DNA of 7,202 bases from Amphritea sp. (GTDB taxonomy: Bacteria > Pseudomonadota > Gammaproteobacteria > Pseudomonadales > Nitrincolaceae). How positions within the stretch are numbered: the stretch's first letter is position 1; every line of letters starts with the position of its first letter. The stretch lies in assembly GCA_024679635.1 (NCBI GenBank), contig JAIBDA010000069.1, positions 1 to 7,202 on the forward strand, written 5' to 3'. A program made the translations under genes and the position numbers. Positions 1 through 7,202 of the stretch are shown in pieces. The notes under the pieces are model-generated. The model saw only the letters and a program-made list of their open reading frames with translations, was not told where the DNA came from and did not search any database.

Positions 1-549
1 ATCAATCCAGGCAATTCAGGCGGTGCTCTGATCAATGCTGCTGGCAGCCTGATCGGCATAAACACGGCAATCTTTTCACGCTCTGGTGGTTCACAGGGAA
101 TCGGCTTCGCCATTCCATCTAATCAGGCAAAACAAGTGATGCAGGACTTGATTGAACACGGTCGTGTTATCCGGGGCTGGGTCGGGGTTGAAGCCCAGGA
201 AATAACACCGGAACTGGCGGAATCTTTTGGCCTGGAAGATACCAAGGGCTTAATCATTGCCGGAGTCTTCCGGGACGGTCCTGCTCATAAAGGGGGACTG
301 CTACCCGGTGACATCCTGTTGAAAATTGACGGCAAGAAAATCATTAACAGTCATAACTCAATGTACAGCGTAGCCCGAATGCTACCGGGAACATCACTCC
401 CTTTAAAAGTATGGCGTAACGGTGAAATTCTGGAACTCACGCTAATTGTTGCTGAACGCCCTGCTAGCGGCATAACTAATTCTGAAGGTTCCGCTGAAAG
501 CCCTACTGAAAGACAATCAGAAAATGATGCTCCCGGTAGTGAAGGCTGA
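1..549 (+). CDS. DegS/AlgW-type periplasmic serine protease, C-terminal part (5' end outside window)
   Basis: This is the last 182 residues of an HtrA-family serine protease, open at the window's left edge. The first visible residues are INPGNSGGAL, so the catalytic serine is residue 6 of the visible part. The GIGFAIPS segment that closes the protease domain follows at about residues 35-42. One PDZ domain spans about residues 58-152, starting after GRVIRGWVG and including the KGLIIAGVFRDGPA and LLPGDILLKIDG blocks. Only one PDZ domain is present before the stop, which fits DegS/AlgW (about 350 residues) better than DegP/DegQ with two. In that family the PDZ domain senses misfolded outer-membrane proteins and the protease cuts the anti-sigma factor RseA/MucA. 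After the PDZ domain comes a Ser/Glu-rich, low-complexity tail of about 28 residues. The neighbouring his and murA genes recall the algW locus of Pseudomonas. The N-terminal membrane anchor and the His and Asp of the triad are not visible, so DegS versus AlgW is an inference. Confidence 0.88.
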   Translation: MNPGNSGGALINAAGSLIGINTAIFSRSGGSQGIGFAIPSNQAKQVMQDLIEHGRVIRGWVGVEAQEITPELAESFGLEDTKGLIIAGVFRDGPAHKGGLLPGDILLKIDGKKIINSHNSMYSVARMLPGTSLPLKVWRNGEILELTLIVAERPASGITNSEGSAESPTERQSENDAPGSEG

Positions 550-578
550 TAATCGTAAGCGGTTGACTCACTAAAACC

Positions 579-609
579 AAAAAAGCCTCGCGAACGCGAG
601 GCTTTTTTT
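579..609. terminator. Bidirectional rho-independent terminator between the protease gene and hisD
   Basis: A 7-bp perfect GC-rich stem (585-591 pairing with 596-602) closes a GAAC loop. It is flanked on the left by six A residues (579-584) and on the right by seven T residues (603-609). Read on the plus strand it ends in a T run 30 bases after the protease stop codon. Read on the minus strand the A run becomes the T run just after hisD. The symmetry and the position between convergent genes indicate that it serves both. Confidence 0.93.
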
Positions 610-620
610 AATTCCGAGAT

Positions 621-1928
621 TCAGTCCTTAATACGATATTCAGCAGAACGTGCGTGAGCAGTCAGACTTTCACCTCGCGCCAGAACAGACGCCACTTTCC
701 CCATCTCAGAGGCCCCATCCTCAGAGAACATAATCAGTGAAGATCGCTTCTGGAAATCATACACGCCTAGTGGTGAAGAGAACCTTGCGGTACCAGAAGT
801 TGGTAACACGTGGTTTGGCCCTGCACAGTAATCACCAAGCGCTTCAGCTGTATAACGCCCCATGAAGATAGCCCCCGCGTGCTTAATCAGAGGCAGCAAG
901 GCCTGGGGGTCCTCTACAGATAGCTCAAGGTGCTCTGGAGCAATCCGGTTATTCACTAATGCGGCTTCTTCAAGGTCGGTCACTTTAATCAAAGCCGCGC
1001 GATCCGCCAGCGAACGGGTGATAATGGCTTCCCGCTCCATAGTGGGTAGCAGCTTGTCGATGCTAGCACTAACCTTATTCAGAAATTCAGCATCGGTGCT
1101 GATCAGAATAGGCTGAGCATCTTCATCGTGTTCTGCCTGTGAAAACAGATCCATAGCGATCCAGTCCGGATCGGTATTACCGTCACATATCACTAAAATC
1201 TCAGAGGGGCCGGCAATCATATCTATGCCAACCGTGCCATATACAGCACGTTTCGCGGTGGCAACAAAGATATTACCCGGACCAACAATTTTATCGACCT
1301 TAGGGATAGTCTCTGTACCGTACGCCAATGCAGCAACAGCTTGAGCACCACCAATGGCAAAAGCGCGATTAACACCAGCCAGTGCCGCTGCCGCCAGAAC
1401 TAATTGATTCACCTCACCATCCGGCGTCGGCACAACCATAATCAACTCTTCTACACCCGCCACATGGGCAGGAATCGCATTCATCAGCACTGAAGATGGA
1501 TAAGAGGCTTTGCCACCGGGTACATAAAGCCCCGCTTTTTCCATCGGTGTCACTTTCTGGCCTAACACAGTGCCATCAGCTTCCTGATATTGCCAGGATT
1601 CTCCTTTCTGGCGCTCATGATAATCACGTACACGTTGAGCGGCGACAGTTAACGCTTTATGCTGATCCGCAGGAAGGTTTTCAAGAGCCTGCTGCATATC
1701 CTCCTGAGAAAACTCTAGTTCCTCCATAGAGCCTGCGCTGAGCCGATCAAAACGGTTAGTATACTCAACCACCGCCTGATCACCTTCAACTTTAACCCGC
1801 TCAAGGATCTCACCAACAATTAGATTTACCTCTTTGTTGGAAACCGATTCCCACGCCAGCAGCTTATCCAGTTGCTCACTGAAATCCGACTGTTGGCTGT
1901 CTAATCTTAAAATTTCTGGTTTGGCCAT
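621..1928 (-). CDS. hisD: Histidinol dehydrogenase
   Basis: HisD is the zinc-dependent enzyme that oxidises L-histidinol to L-histidine in two NAD-dependent steps, the last steps of histidine synthesis in the cytoplasm. The 435-residue length is normal. Family blocks are present in order: [17 protein letters not shown] (130-146), [15 protein letters not shown] (213-227), [10 protein letters not shown] (263-272) and [11 protein letters not shown] (327-337). The residues corresponding to the E. coli zinc and active-site set are all visible: Gln264, His267, Glu332, His333, Asp366 and His425. The ATG start lies 2 bases after the hisG stop. An AAGG-containing purine stretch inside the hisG end, about 10 bases upstream, can act as ribosome binding site, so translation is probably coupled to hisG. 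It is the last gene of the minus-strand series and ends at the bidirectional hairpin. No defect is seen. Confidence 0.98.
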   Translation of the reverse strand: MAKPEILRLDSQQSDFSEQLDKLLAWESVSNKEVNLIVGEILERVKVEGDQAVVEYTNRFDRLSAGSMEELEFSQEDMQQALENLPADQHKALTVAAQRVRDYHERQKGESWQYQEADGTVLGQKVTPMEKAGLYVPGGKASYPSSVLMNAIPAHVAGVEELIMVVPTPDGEVNQLVLAAAALAGVNRAFAIGGAQAVAALAYGTETIPKVDKIVGPGNIFVATAKRAVYGTVGIDMIAGPSEILVICDGNTDPDWIAMDLFSQAEHDEDAQPILISTDAEFLNKVSASIDKLLPTMEREAIITRSLADRAALIKVTDLEEAALVNNRIAPEHLELSVEDPQALLPLIKHAGAIFMGRYTAEALGDYCAGPNHVLPTSGTARFSSPLGVYDFQKRSSLIMFSEDGASEMGKVASVLARGESLTAHARSAEYRIKD

Positions 1929-1930
1929 TT

Positions 1931-2596
1931 TTATTCAGCCTTCTCCATTAACGCTTCTTCTTTACGGGCTTCAACGGCAGCCGTCAATAATTCAAGAATA
2001 GGTTGTATCTGTCGATGTTTCATCTTCATTGCAGCTTTACCTACAACCATACGAGAACTGACATAGCAGATATCTTCTAAAGGCTCTAAGCCATTAGCAA
2101 GTAATGTATTTCCGGTATCAACAATATCTACAATACGATCAGCCAACCCCATAATAGGCGCCAACTCCATCGCCCCATAGAGTTTTATAATGTCGACTTG
2201 ACGTCCCTGACGGGCAAAATACGCCTTGGTCACATTGACAAATTTTGTAGCCACCTTCATCCGCCCCGGAACATCGGCGGCACCTTTCATTCCCGCCACC
2301 ATCAATCGGCACTTAGCGATATCCAGATCCAGTGGTTCATACAGGCCTTTAGCACCGTATTCAAGCAGCACATCTTTACCGGCAACCCCCATATCAGCAC
2401 CGCCATTCTCAACGTAAGTCGGCACATCGGTAGCACGGATAACAACTAGTTTAATATTGTCGTGATTGGTATCGAAAATCAGCTTACGACTGCTGAAAAT
2501 ATCTTCCGCAGGAATAATGTTAGCCGCTTCCAAGAGGGGCAGCGTATCTTTCAGAATACGCCCTTTAGAAAGCGCTATAGTCAGGTTCTGTTTCAT
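1931..2596 (-). CDS. hisG: ATP phosphoribosyltransferase catalytic subunit, short form
   Basis: HisG joins ATP and PRPP to make phosphoribosyl-ATP, the committed and feedback-controlled first step of histidine synthesis. The 221 residues begin with [10 protein letters not shown] and include GAMELAP (141-147). The PRPP-binding loop [14 protein letters not shown] is at 157-170. The protein ends soon after the second lobe and lacks the C-terminal regulatory domain of the roughly 300-residue enterobacterial enzyme. It is therefore the short HisG, which in known bacteria works only with the HisZ subunit. No hisZ lies in this window, so it should be elsewhere in the genome. The gene sits 2 bases upstream of hisD and 90 bases downstream of murA. 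No clear Shine-Dalgarno sequence precedes the ATG, though [13 protein letters not shown] is a normal N-terminus. Confidence 0.97.
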   Translation of the reverse strand: MKQNLTIALSKGRILKDTLPLLEAANIIPAEDIFSSRKLIFDTNHDNIKLVVIRATDVPTYVENGGADMGVAGKDVLLEYGAKGLYEPLDLDIAKCRLMVAGMKGAADVPGRMKVATKFVNVTKAYFARQGRQVDIIKLYGAMELAPIMGLADRIVDIVDTGNTLLANGLEPLEDICYVSSRMVVGKAAMKMKHRQIQPILELLTAAVEARKEEALMEKAE

Positions 2597-2686
2597 AATT
2601 GCTGTTTCGTTGCCACTTAAGTGAATCTGGTCAGACGCTTAGTCTATGCCTATGTGTACAAAAAATCTGTACTCAGCTGGCTCCGG

Positions 2687-3961
<1,275 letters not shown>

Positions 3962-3970
3962 CTATGCGCT

Positions 3971-4210
3971 TCAGTTCTGTTCTGCCCATTGGGCACGGGT
4001 AAAGGTTTTGATGGTCAGAGCATGAATACTGCCATCAGCAATCTGATCAGCCAGGCAGGCATAAACCATCTGCTGCTTCTTTACCGGACGCTGACCTTCA
4101 AAAAGATCGCCGACTACTGTCACCTGAAAATTACATCCTTCACCTTCAGGAAATACTTCACAACCTTCCAGTTTCTCTTCCAGAATTCGTTTTACGTCTT
4201 CGATTTGCAT
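3971..4210 (-). CDS. ibaG: BolA-family protein IbaG
   Basis: This 79-residue protein aligns by eye along its full length with E. coli IbaG (YrbA). It shares the FQV..VGDLFEG block, the VKKQQMVYACL helix and the IHALTIKTFTRAQW C-terminus. BolA-family proteins bind monothiol glutaredoxins and share [2Fe-2S] clusters. IbaG is linked to acid stress and envelope maintenance in enterobacteria and vibrios. The invariant His63 is present. In the loop before the FQV strand it has Cys26, where E. coli IbaG has Ser followed by His27. A cysteine there resembles other BolA subfamilies and may change cluster coordination, which is an inference. It lies directly upstream of murA, as in E. coli. No clear Shine-Dalgarno sequence is seen before the ATG, and another ATG occurs four bases upstream out of frame. 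Confidence 0.95.
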   Translation of the reverse strand: MQIEDVKRILEEKLEGCEVFPEGEGCNFQVTVVGDLFEGQRPVKKQQMVYACLADQIADGSIHALTIKTFTRAQWAEQN

Positions 4211-4246
4211 GCATGATACCGATGAAAATTTGGGGGAAATATTAGG

Positions 4247-4263
4247 TCGGCCATAATAGCCGA
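4247..4263 (-). promoter_or_regulatory. Candidate promoter -10 element inside an inverted repeat, upstream of ibaG
   Basis: The 113 bases between mlaB and ibaG contain no gene. On the minus strand a TATTAT hexamer (4253-4258, 5 of 6 matches to TATAAT) lies in the 7-base loop of a TCGGC/GCCGA inverted repeat (4247-4251 and 4259-4263). Transcription from it would start roughly 36 bases before the ibaG ATG. No convincing -35 box lies 16-18 bases upstream. It could be an operator-covered or activator-dependent promoter for ibaG-murA-hisG-hisD, or simply a chance match. Confidence 0.3.
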
Positions 4264-4323
4264 AAATATGACAAAAGGCGATATTTGTAGAGAAACAGCT
4301 CGTCTAAGTAGCACTCAGCCCGG

Positions 4324-4614
4324 CTAGTTTAATAAAGACTCCAGTCCGGCTAATCGGGCGATAGAGCTCAGTTCAGCAGGAACATTCTGCGCTTTTAGCT
4401 CCAGTTTCCGTCCATGGGAGCGACGCTGCAAACAGAGCCAGAGCGACACCGCTGAACTATCCACCCGAGAAACTGAGCCAAAGTCGATTACAAGCAGCTG
4501 TTCTGCCTTATCGACAGCAGACTCAAGCTCTGCCCTGACCGATAAAACCGTACTGAATATCAGATCACCGGACAGTACAGCAGAGCTACCATCAATCTTA
4601 ACCTTAGCTGTCAT
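4324..4614 (-). CDS. mlaB: STAS-domain subunit of the Mla phospholipid ABC transporter
   Basis: MlaB is the small cytoplasmic subunit that binds the ATPase MlaF and supports assembly and activity of the MlaFEDB complex. With the ATG start used here it has 96 residues and forms a single STAS domain. The typical central strand-helix motif reads VIDFGSVSRVDSSAVSLW. The serine after the Asp matches the threonine that is important in E. coli MlaB. An in-frame TTG immediately upstream (4617) is possible, but an AAGGA at 4621-4625 is 6 bases from the ATG and only 3 from the TTG, so ATG is preferred. The ATG shares its A with the mlaC TGA stop, which indicates translational coupling. It is the last gene of the mla group, followed by a 113-base gap. 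Confidence 0.92.
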   Translation of the reverse strand: MTAKVKIDGSSAVLSGDLIFSTVLSVRAELESAVDKAEQLLVIDFGSVSRVDSSAVSLWLCLQRRSHGRKLELKAQNVPAELSSIARLAGLESLLN

Positions 4615-5243
4615 CAACTATCCTTACTACTGTTAGTAGCTATGGCTAACTTCCAGTCTGAAATGACCTGCTTGACGTTTCCATTACTACGGGAAACCAT
4701 ATCGGAAAACTGATTTTTAAAATTTAACCGTAGATTAATTCCATCCACCAGAACATTAACCAGCTTCCAGCCATCAGCCTGTTTCAGCATGTAATACACA
4801 AGCGTATATTGCTGCCCCAGAGAGGAATAGATGTAAACACTAACGATCTGCTTATCTTCATCAGGGCTCGGCCTGCCTTGCGGGGCCATTTCATAGCGCA
4901 CGATATCAAAACCTACCAGGGACTTAGCAAAGGTACGCACCATGGTATCTTTAAATACGCCAGAAAAATCCTGCTGCTGCTGCTCGTTTACACGGCGGTA
5001 ATACTTACCCATGACCCGCTTAGATACGTAATCAAAATCCACCACGGGATTTAGAATAGCTTCGATCTCATCAATTAGCGGCTCTTCCTGCTCCGGCTGC
5101 TTCAAGGTTTCATTCTCAAGCACACTCATCATGCTAGCCGACGCTTGCTCTACAGCCCCTCGCGCCTCATCCCAGGAGGCGTTTGCAGTAAAAGTAACAA
5201 GCAGCATGGACAGTGTAGCCAGGCAGCGATTTAAATAACTCAT
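4614..5243 (-). CDS. mlaC: Periplasmic phospholipid-binding protein of the Mla system
   Basis: MlaC carries phospholipids through the periplasm between the outer-membrane MlaA-porin complex and the inner-membrane MlaFEDB transporter. The protein has 209 residues from this start. It opens with a signal peptide: short n-region with Arg, hydrophobic CLATLSMLLVTFTA, then an ANA cleavage site. The mature part has the family block FDYVSKRVMGKYYR, followed by QQQDFSGVFKDTMVRTFAKSL. A start 15 bases upstream (5258, adding MELIK) is in frame. Its AGGA is only 1 base from that ATG, whereas GGAA at 5253-5256 lies 9 bases from the ATG chosen here. The longer form remains possible. It sits 42 bases after mlaD, the largest gap within the mla group, and overlaps mlaB by one base. 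Confidence 0.94.
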   Translation of the reverse strand: MSYLNRCLATLSMLLVTFTANASWDEARGAVEQASASMMSVLENETLKQPEQEEPLIDEIEAILNPVVDFDYVSKRVMGKYYRRVNEQQQQDFSGVFKDTMVRTFAKSLVGFDIVRYEMAPQGRPSPDEDKQIVSVYIYSSLGQQYTLVYYMLKQADGWKLVNVLVDGINLRLNFKNQFSDMVSRSNGNVKQVISDWKLAIATNSSKDS

Positions 5244-5285
5244 TTTAATTAATTCCATTTCCTAACAAACCGGTTCTACAAAAAA

Positions 5286-5744
5286 CTATTCTGAAGCTTT
5301 ATTGAAGAGAAACTTACCAATCAACTCTTCAAGTACCAGAGAAGATTGAGTATCTTCAATATACCCCCCCTCTTTGAGCACTTCATCATCAGCACCTGTT
5401 GTAATACCAATATATTTTTCCCCCAACAGTCCTGCTGTCAGGATAGATGCTGAACTATCAACTGTCAGGTAATCCACATCGCCATTCATCTCAATTTCAA
5501 CGACAGCCATTAACCTTTCAGGATCAATATGAATATCACTCACCTGCCCAATGGTCACTCCAGACATGGACACTTTTGAGCGCGCAGTCAGCCCACCCAC
5601 ATTCTCAAACAGAGCGTAGACCTTATATGAGCCTTCCTGCTTTGATAACCCCAGCCCGCTGACATTGATAGCCAATACCGCCAGTGAAAATGCTCCCACC
5701 AACATAAAGATACCAACACCCAGCTCAACTCCACGAATACGCAT
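5286..5744 (-). CDS. mlaD: MCE-domain phospholipid-binding subunit of the Mla transporter
   Basis: MlaD is anchored in the inner membrane and forms a hexameric ring through which lipids pass between MlaC and the permease MlaE. Its 152 residues comprise a short cytoplasmic start, one membrane helix (about 7-28) and a single MCE domain (about 38-118). The MCE domain contains YALFENVGGLTARSKVSMSGVTIGQV and the typical ILTAGLLGEKYIGI. After the MCE domain comes a helical tail with SSLVLEELIGKFLF, which probably lines the central hydrophobic pore. The tail is shorter than in the 183-residue E. coli protein. The ATG is 3 bases after the mlaE stop, with a GGAGA ribosome binding site about 10 bases upstream inside the mlaE end. 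Confidence 0.96.
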   Translation of the reverse strand: MRIRGVELGVGIFMLVGAFSLAVLAINVSGLGLSKQEGSYKVYALFENVGGLTARSKVSMSGVTIGQVSDIHIDPERLMAVVEIEMNGDVDYLTVDSSASILTAGLLGEKYIGITTGADDEVLKEGGYIEDTQSSLVLEELIGKFLFNKASE

Positions 5745-5747
5745 GAT

Positions 5748-6539
5748 TCAAAAATCTCCAAACATCAGTGCTGTCATAATAAAATCTAGTCCCAGTATAG
5801 CCAGAGATGAATAGACAACAGTTTTTGTTGTTGCCTGACTTATCCCCTCAGAGGTGGGTATTGAGTCATACCCCTGAAACACTGCGACCCAGGTCACAAC
5901 CAAACCGAAGACCTGCGCTTTAATCAGGCCGTTTACCACATCATCAAAGAAATCAACTGAGTTTTGCATATTAGCCCAGAAAGACCCTTCATAAATTCCT
6001 AACCAATCAACCCCGACTAGCATCCCTCCCCAAATACCAACAGCGCTGAATATCATGGTAAGAATAGGCAAACTAATAAAACCCGCCCAGAAACGCGGAG
6101 CAATAATTCGACGCAGAGGATCTACACCGATCATCTCCATACTGGACAGCTGCTCGGTTGTCTTCATCAGGCCGATTTCAGCCGTTAAAGCCGAGCCCGC
6201 TCTACCCGCAAACAGCAATGCTGCAACGACCGGAGCCAATTCCCGGACCAGACTCAGAGCCACCATTTGGCCAACTGCTTGCTCCGTTCCGTAATCCACC
6301 AGAATGGTATAACCCTGAAGCGCCAGAACCATACCGATAAAAAGTCCGGAAACAATAATAATAATCATCGACTGTACGCCAACGGAATAGAGCTGACGAA
6401 TCAATAACGGAAATGACTGAACAGGATCGGGCCGAGCAACAATGGCATGGGCCAAAATCATACCGGATCGACCAATAGCTGCGATTTTATCCAATCCAGA
6501 GCGCCCCAATAGAGCGATACTGTCTAATACTGGCTGCAT
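5748..6539 (-). CDS. mlaE: Permease subunit of the Mla phospholipid ABC transporter
   Basis: MlaE is the inner-membrane permease of MlaFEDB, present as two copies per complex with MlaD above and MlaF below. From the ATG it has 263 residues, the normal size. It shows an amphipathic N-terminal part followed by several membrane segments, for example [18 protein letters not shown] at about 57-74. The family signature runs through [20 protein letters not shown] and the coupling segment with [13 protein letters not shown] (about 99-141). The ATG overlaps the mlaF stop as TGATG. An in-frame TTG directly upstream (6542) is an alternative, but a strong GGAGG at 6547-6551 sits 7 bases from the ATG and supports it. 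Its ATPase partner gene is broken immediately upstream in this window. Confidence 0.97.
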   Translation of the reverse strand: MQPVLDSIALLGRSGLDKIAAIGRSGMILAHAIVARPDPVQSFPLLIRQLYSVGVQSMIIIIVSGLFIGMVLALQGYTILVDYGTEQAVGQMVALSLVRELAPVVAALLFAGRAGSALTAEIGLMKTTEQLSSMEMIGVDPLRRIIAPRFWAGFISLPILTMIFSAVGIWGGMLVGVDWLGIYEGSFWANMQNSVDFFDDVVNGLIKAQVFGLVVTWVAVFQGYDSIPTSEGISQATTKTVVYSSLAILGLDFIMTALMFGDF

Positions 6540-6869
6540 CAATGCCCCTCCATCAGCTCTGTGGCAATATCAGCAGCAGGAAAGTGAAATGGAACAGGCC
6601 CATCCGGCAATCCCAACATAAACTGCCGGACCTGTTCTGAATCCACCTGCTGCAACTGCTCAGGAGTACCCTGCGCTATCACTCCTGAATCAGCAATTAT
6701 GTAAACATAATCAGCGATACTCAGGGTTTCCTTAATATCATGGGAGACAATAATACTGGTATGCCCCAGCGCCTGGTTAAGTTTCTGAATCAAATTAACC
6801 AGTACGCCCATCGCGATGGGGTCCTGGCCGGTAAACGGTTCGTCATACATAACCAGCGCAGGTGCTAGC
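6539..6869 (-). pseudogene. mlaF: ATPase subunit of the Mla transporter, 3' part only (cut at a sequence junction)
   Basis: MlaF is the cytoplasmic ATPase that powers MlaFEDB. Only about the last 109 residues are here. They start at LAPALVMYDEPFTGQDP, which holds the Walker B Asp-Glu and the D-loop, and continue through IIVSHD with the H-switch histidine to the stop. The normal C-terminal helices follow. Compared with the 269-residue E. coli protein, about 160 residues are missing, including Walker A, the Q-loop and the LSGG signature. Upstream of 6869 the frame no longer encodes MlaF and meets a stop within five codons. The first internal Met is at 6850, but it is not a real start. The retained part shows no decay, and mlaE overlaps its stop as in intact operons. 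That suggests an artificial join or a recent break, not an old pseudogene. Confidence 0.85.
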
Positions 6870-7202
6870 GGCAGCCTTCATGGAAGATAAATCCAGGTAT
6901 GCTACAAATTCATTAATAACGGTTTTTTGTCCTAGTAAACTGCCAACTTGAAGGGCCTCTCCCCACTCTACACCCATCATAAATGCGAATACCCTAAATA
7001 TATTTCCTAGAATATACTGCAAAGAAAAACCATCAAAAATCCCATTGGTGGAGTTTATAACAAATTCATTCAAACCTGTGAGTTCTCCTATGAAATCTTT
7101 CAAAACAAAATTGACAGCAGCTATGATAGCAATAAATGCCAAAAGCATTGCACCTACATTTAAAGCTAGCTTAAGACCTTCAGACGCTCCTCTGGCAAAT
7201 GA
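6843..7202 (-). CDS. Concentrative nucleoside transporter (CNT/NupC family), internal to C-terminal fragment
   Basis: The minus-strand frame is open from the right window edge, beginning SFARGASEGLKLALNVGAMLLAF. It then reads FSLQYILGNIFRVFAFMMGVEWGEA, LQVGSLLGQKTVINEFVAYLDL and SSMKAA. This matches the Nucleos_tra2 C-terminal region of ion-coupled nucleoside importers in the inner membrane, including the NEF motif that helps bind nucleoside. The family match ends near 6870. The last few codons before the TGA at 6843-6845 are out-of-frame mlaF sequence, so the normal C-terminal 60 or more residues with the last membrane helices are absent. GC is about 37% by hand count, against about 50% in the adjacent mlaF/mlaE DNA. 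Wording such as ARGASEGLKLALNVGAMLLAFIA recalls Bacteroidetes-type CNT proteins, a weak impression from memory. The start codon lies outside the window. Confidence 0.85.
   Translation of the reverse strand, partial: SFARGASEGLKLALNVGAMLLAFIAIIAAVNFVLKDFIGELTGLNEFVINSTNGIFDGFSLQYILGNIFRVFAFMMGVEWGEALQVGSLLGQKTVINEFVAYLDLSSMKAAASTCAGYV
6864..6876. other. Chimeric junction between mlaF and the nucleoside transporter fragment
   Basis: To the left of this point the minus strand encodes MlaF, and to the right it encodes a CNT transporter in a different frame. MlaF similarity reaches to about the LAP residues (near 6861-6869). CNT similarity reaches to about SSMKAA (near 6870-6885). The two meet around a GCTAGC hexamer at 6864-6869, with no terminal inverted repeats, target duplication or mobile-element gene visible. 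The base composition also changes at this point. Confidence 0.8.

Noticed and set aside
2614..2623. Perfect 10-base palindrome CACTTAAGTG just upstream of hisG
   Set aside because: A 10-base palindrome is expected several times by chance in 7 kb. It has no GC-rich stem, no T run and no nearby promoter elements.
2656..2672. GTACA/TGTAC inverted repeat around an A-rich stretch in the murA-hisG gap, as a possible terminator
   Set aside because: The stem is only 5 bp and AT-rich, and the T run on the minus strand lies in the loop and not after the stem.
6843..6869. A genuine in-frame fusion of a transporter to the Mla ATPase
   Set aside because: The two parts are in different reading frames and the transporter frame stops at 6843-6845, so no fusion protein can be made.
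6843..7148. A small 101-residue membrane protein beginning at the ATG at 7148
   Set aside because: The frame continues open upstream to the window edge with CNT-family sequence, so this ATG is an internal methionine and the gene is a fragment of a larger transporter.

Overview
The window looks like ordinary gammaproteobacterial chromosome with a foreign fragment joined on at the right end. The gene order is a DegS/AlgW-type protease, then hisD, hisG, murA, ibaG, mlaB, mlaC, mlaD, mlaE and mlaF. HisG is the short form, and the GC content of a sampled part of the mla region is about 50%. The closest remembered arrangement is the algW-his-murA-mla neighbourhood of Pseudomonas and marine Oceanospirillales-like bacteria. 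The genus cannot be fixed from this sequence alone.

Layout. Bases 1-549 (+) are the 3' end of the protease gene. A strong GC-rich hairpin flanked by A and T runs (579-609) sits between this gene and the convergent hisD and should stop transcription from both sides. From 621 to about 6869 every gene is on the minus strand. In transcription order these are mlaF (3' part only), mlaE, mlaD, mlaC, mlaB, ibaG, murA, hisG and hisD. The mla genes overlap or are separated by 3 to 42 bases. A 110-base gap upstream of ibaG may hold a promoter, and a 90-base gap lies between murA and hisG. No other convincing terminator is visible, so mla, murA and his may be partly co-transcribed.

How the genes work together. 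MlaFEDB is an inner-membrane ABC complex, and MlaC is its periplasmic lipid carrier. Together they keep phospholipids out of the outer leaflet of the outer membrane. MurA makes the first committed peptidoglycan precursor, and IbaG is a small BolA-family protein. HisG and HisD catalyse the first and last steps of histidine synthesis. The DegS/AlgW-type protease would sense envelope stress in the periplasm. Much of the region therefore concerns the cell envelope.

The main anomaly is at about 6864-6876. MlaF is cut just upstream of its Walker B motif. The sequence changes abruptly, in another reading frame on the same strand, into the C-terminal part of a concentrative nucleoside transporter (CNT/NupC family) with about 37% GC. 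Neither gene is complete at the join. A chimeric assembly or amplification product is the most likely explanation, and a real rearrangement is the alternative. I found no previously undescribed system in this window.
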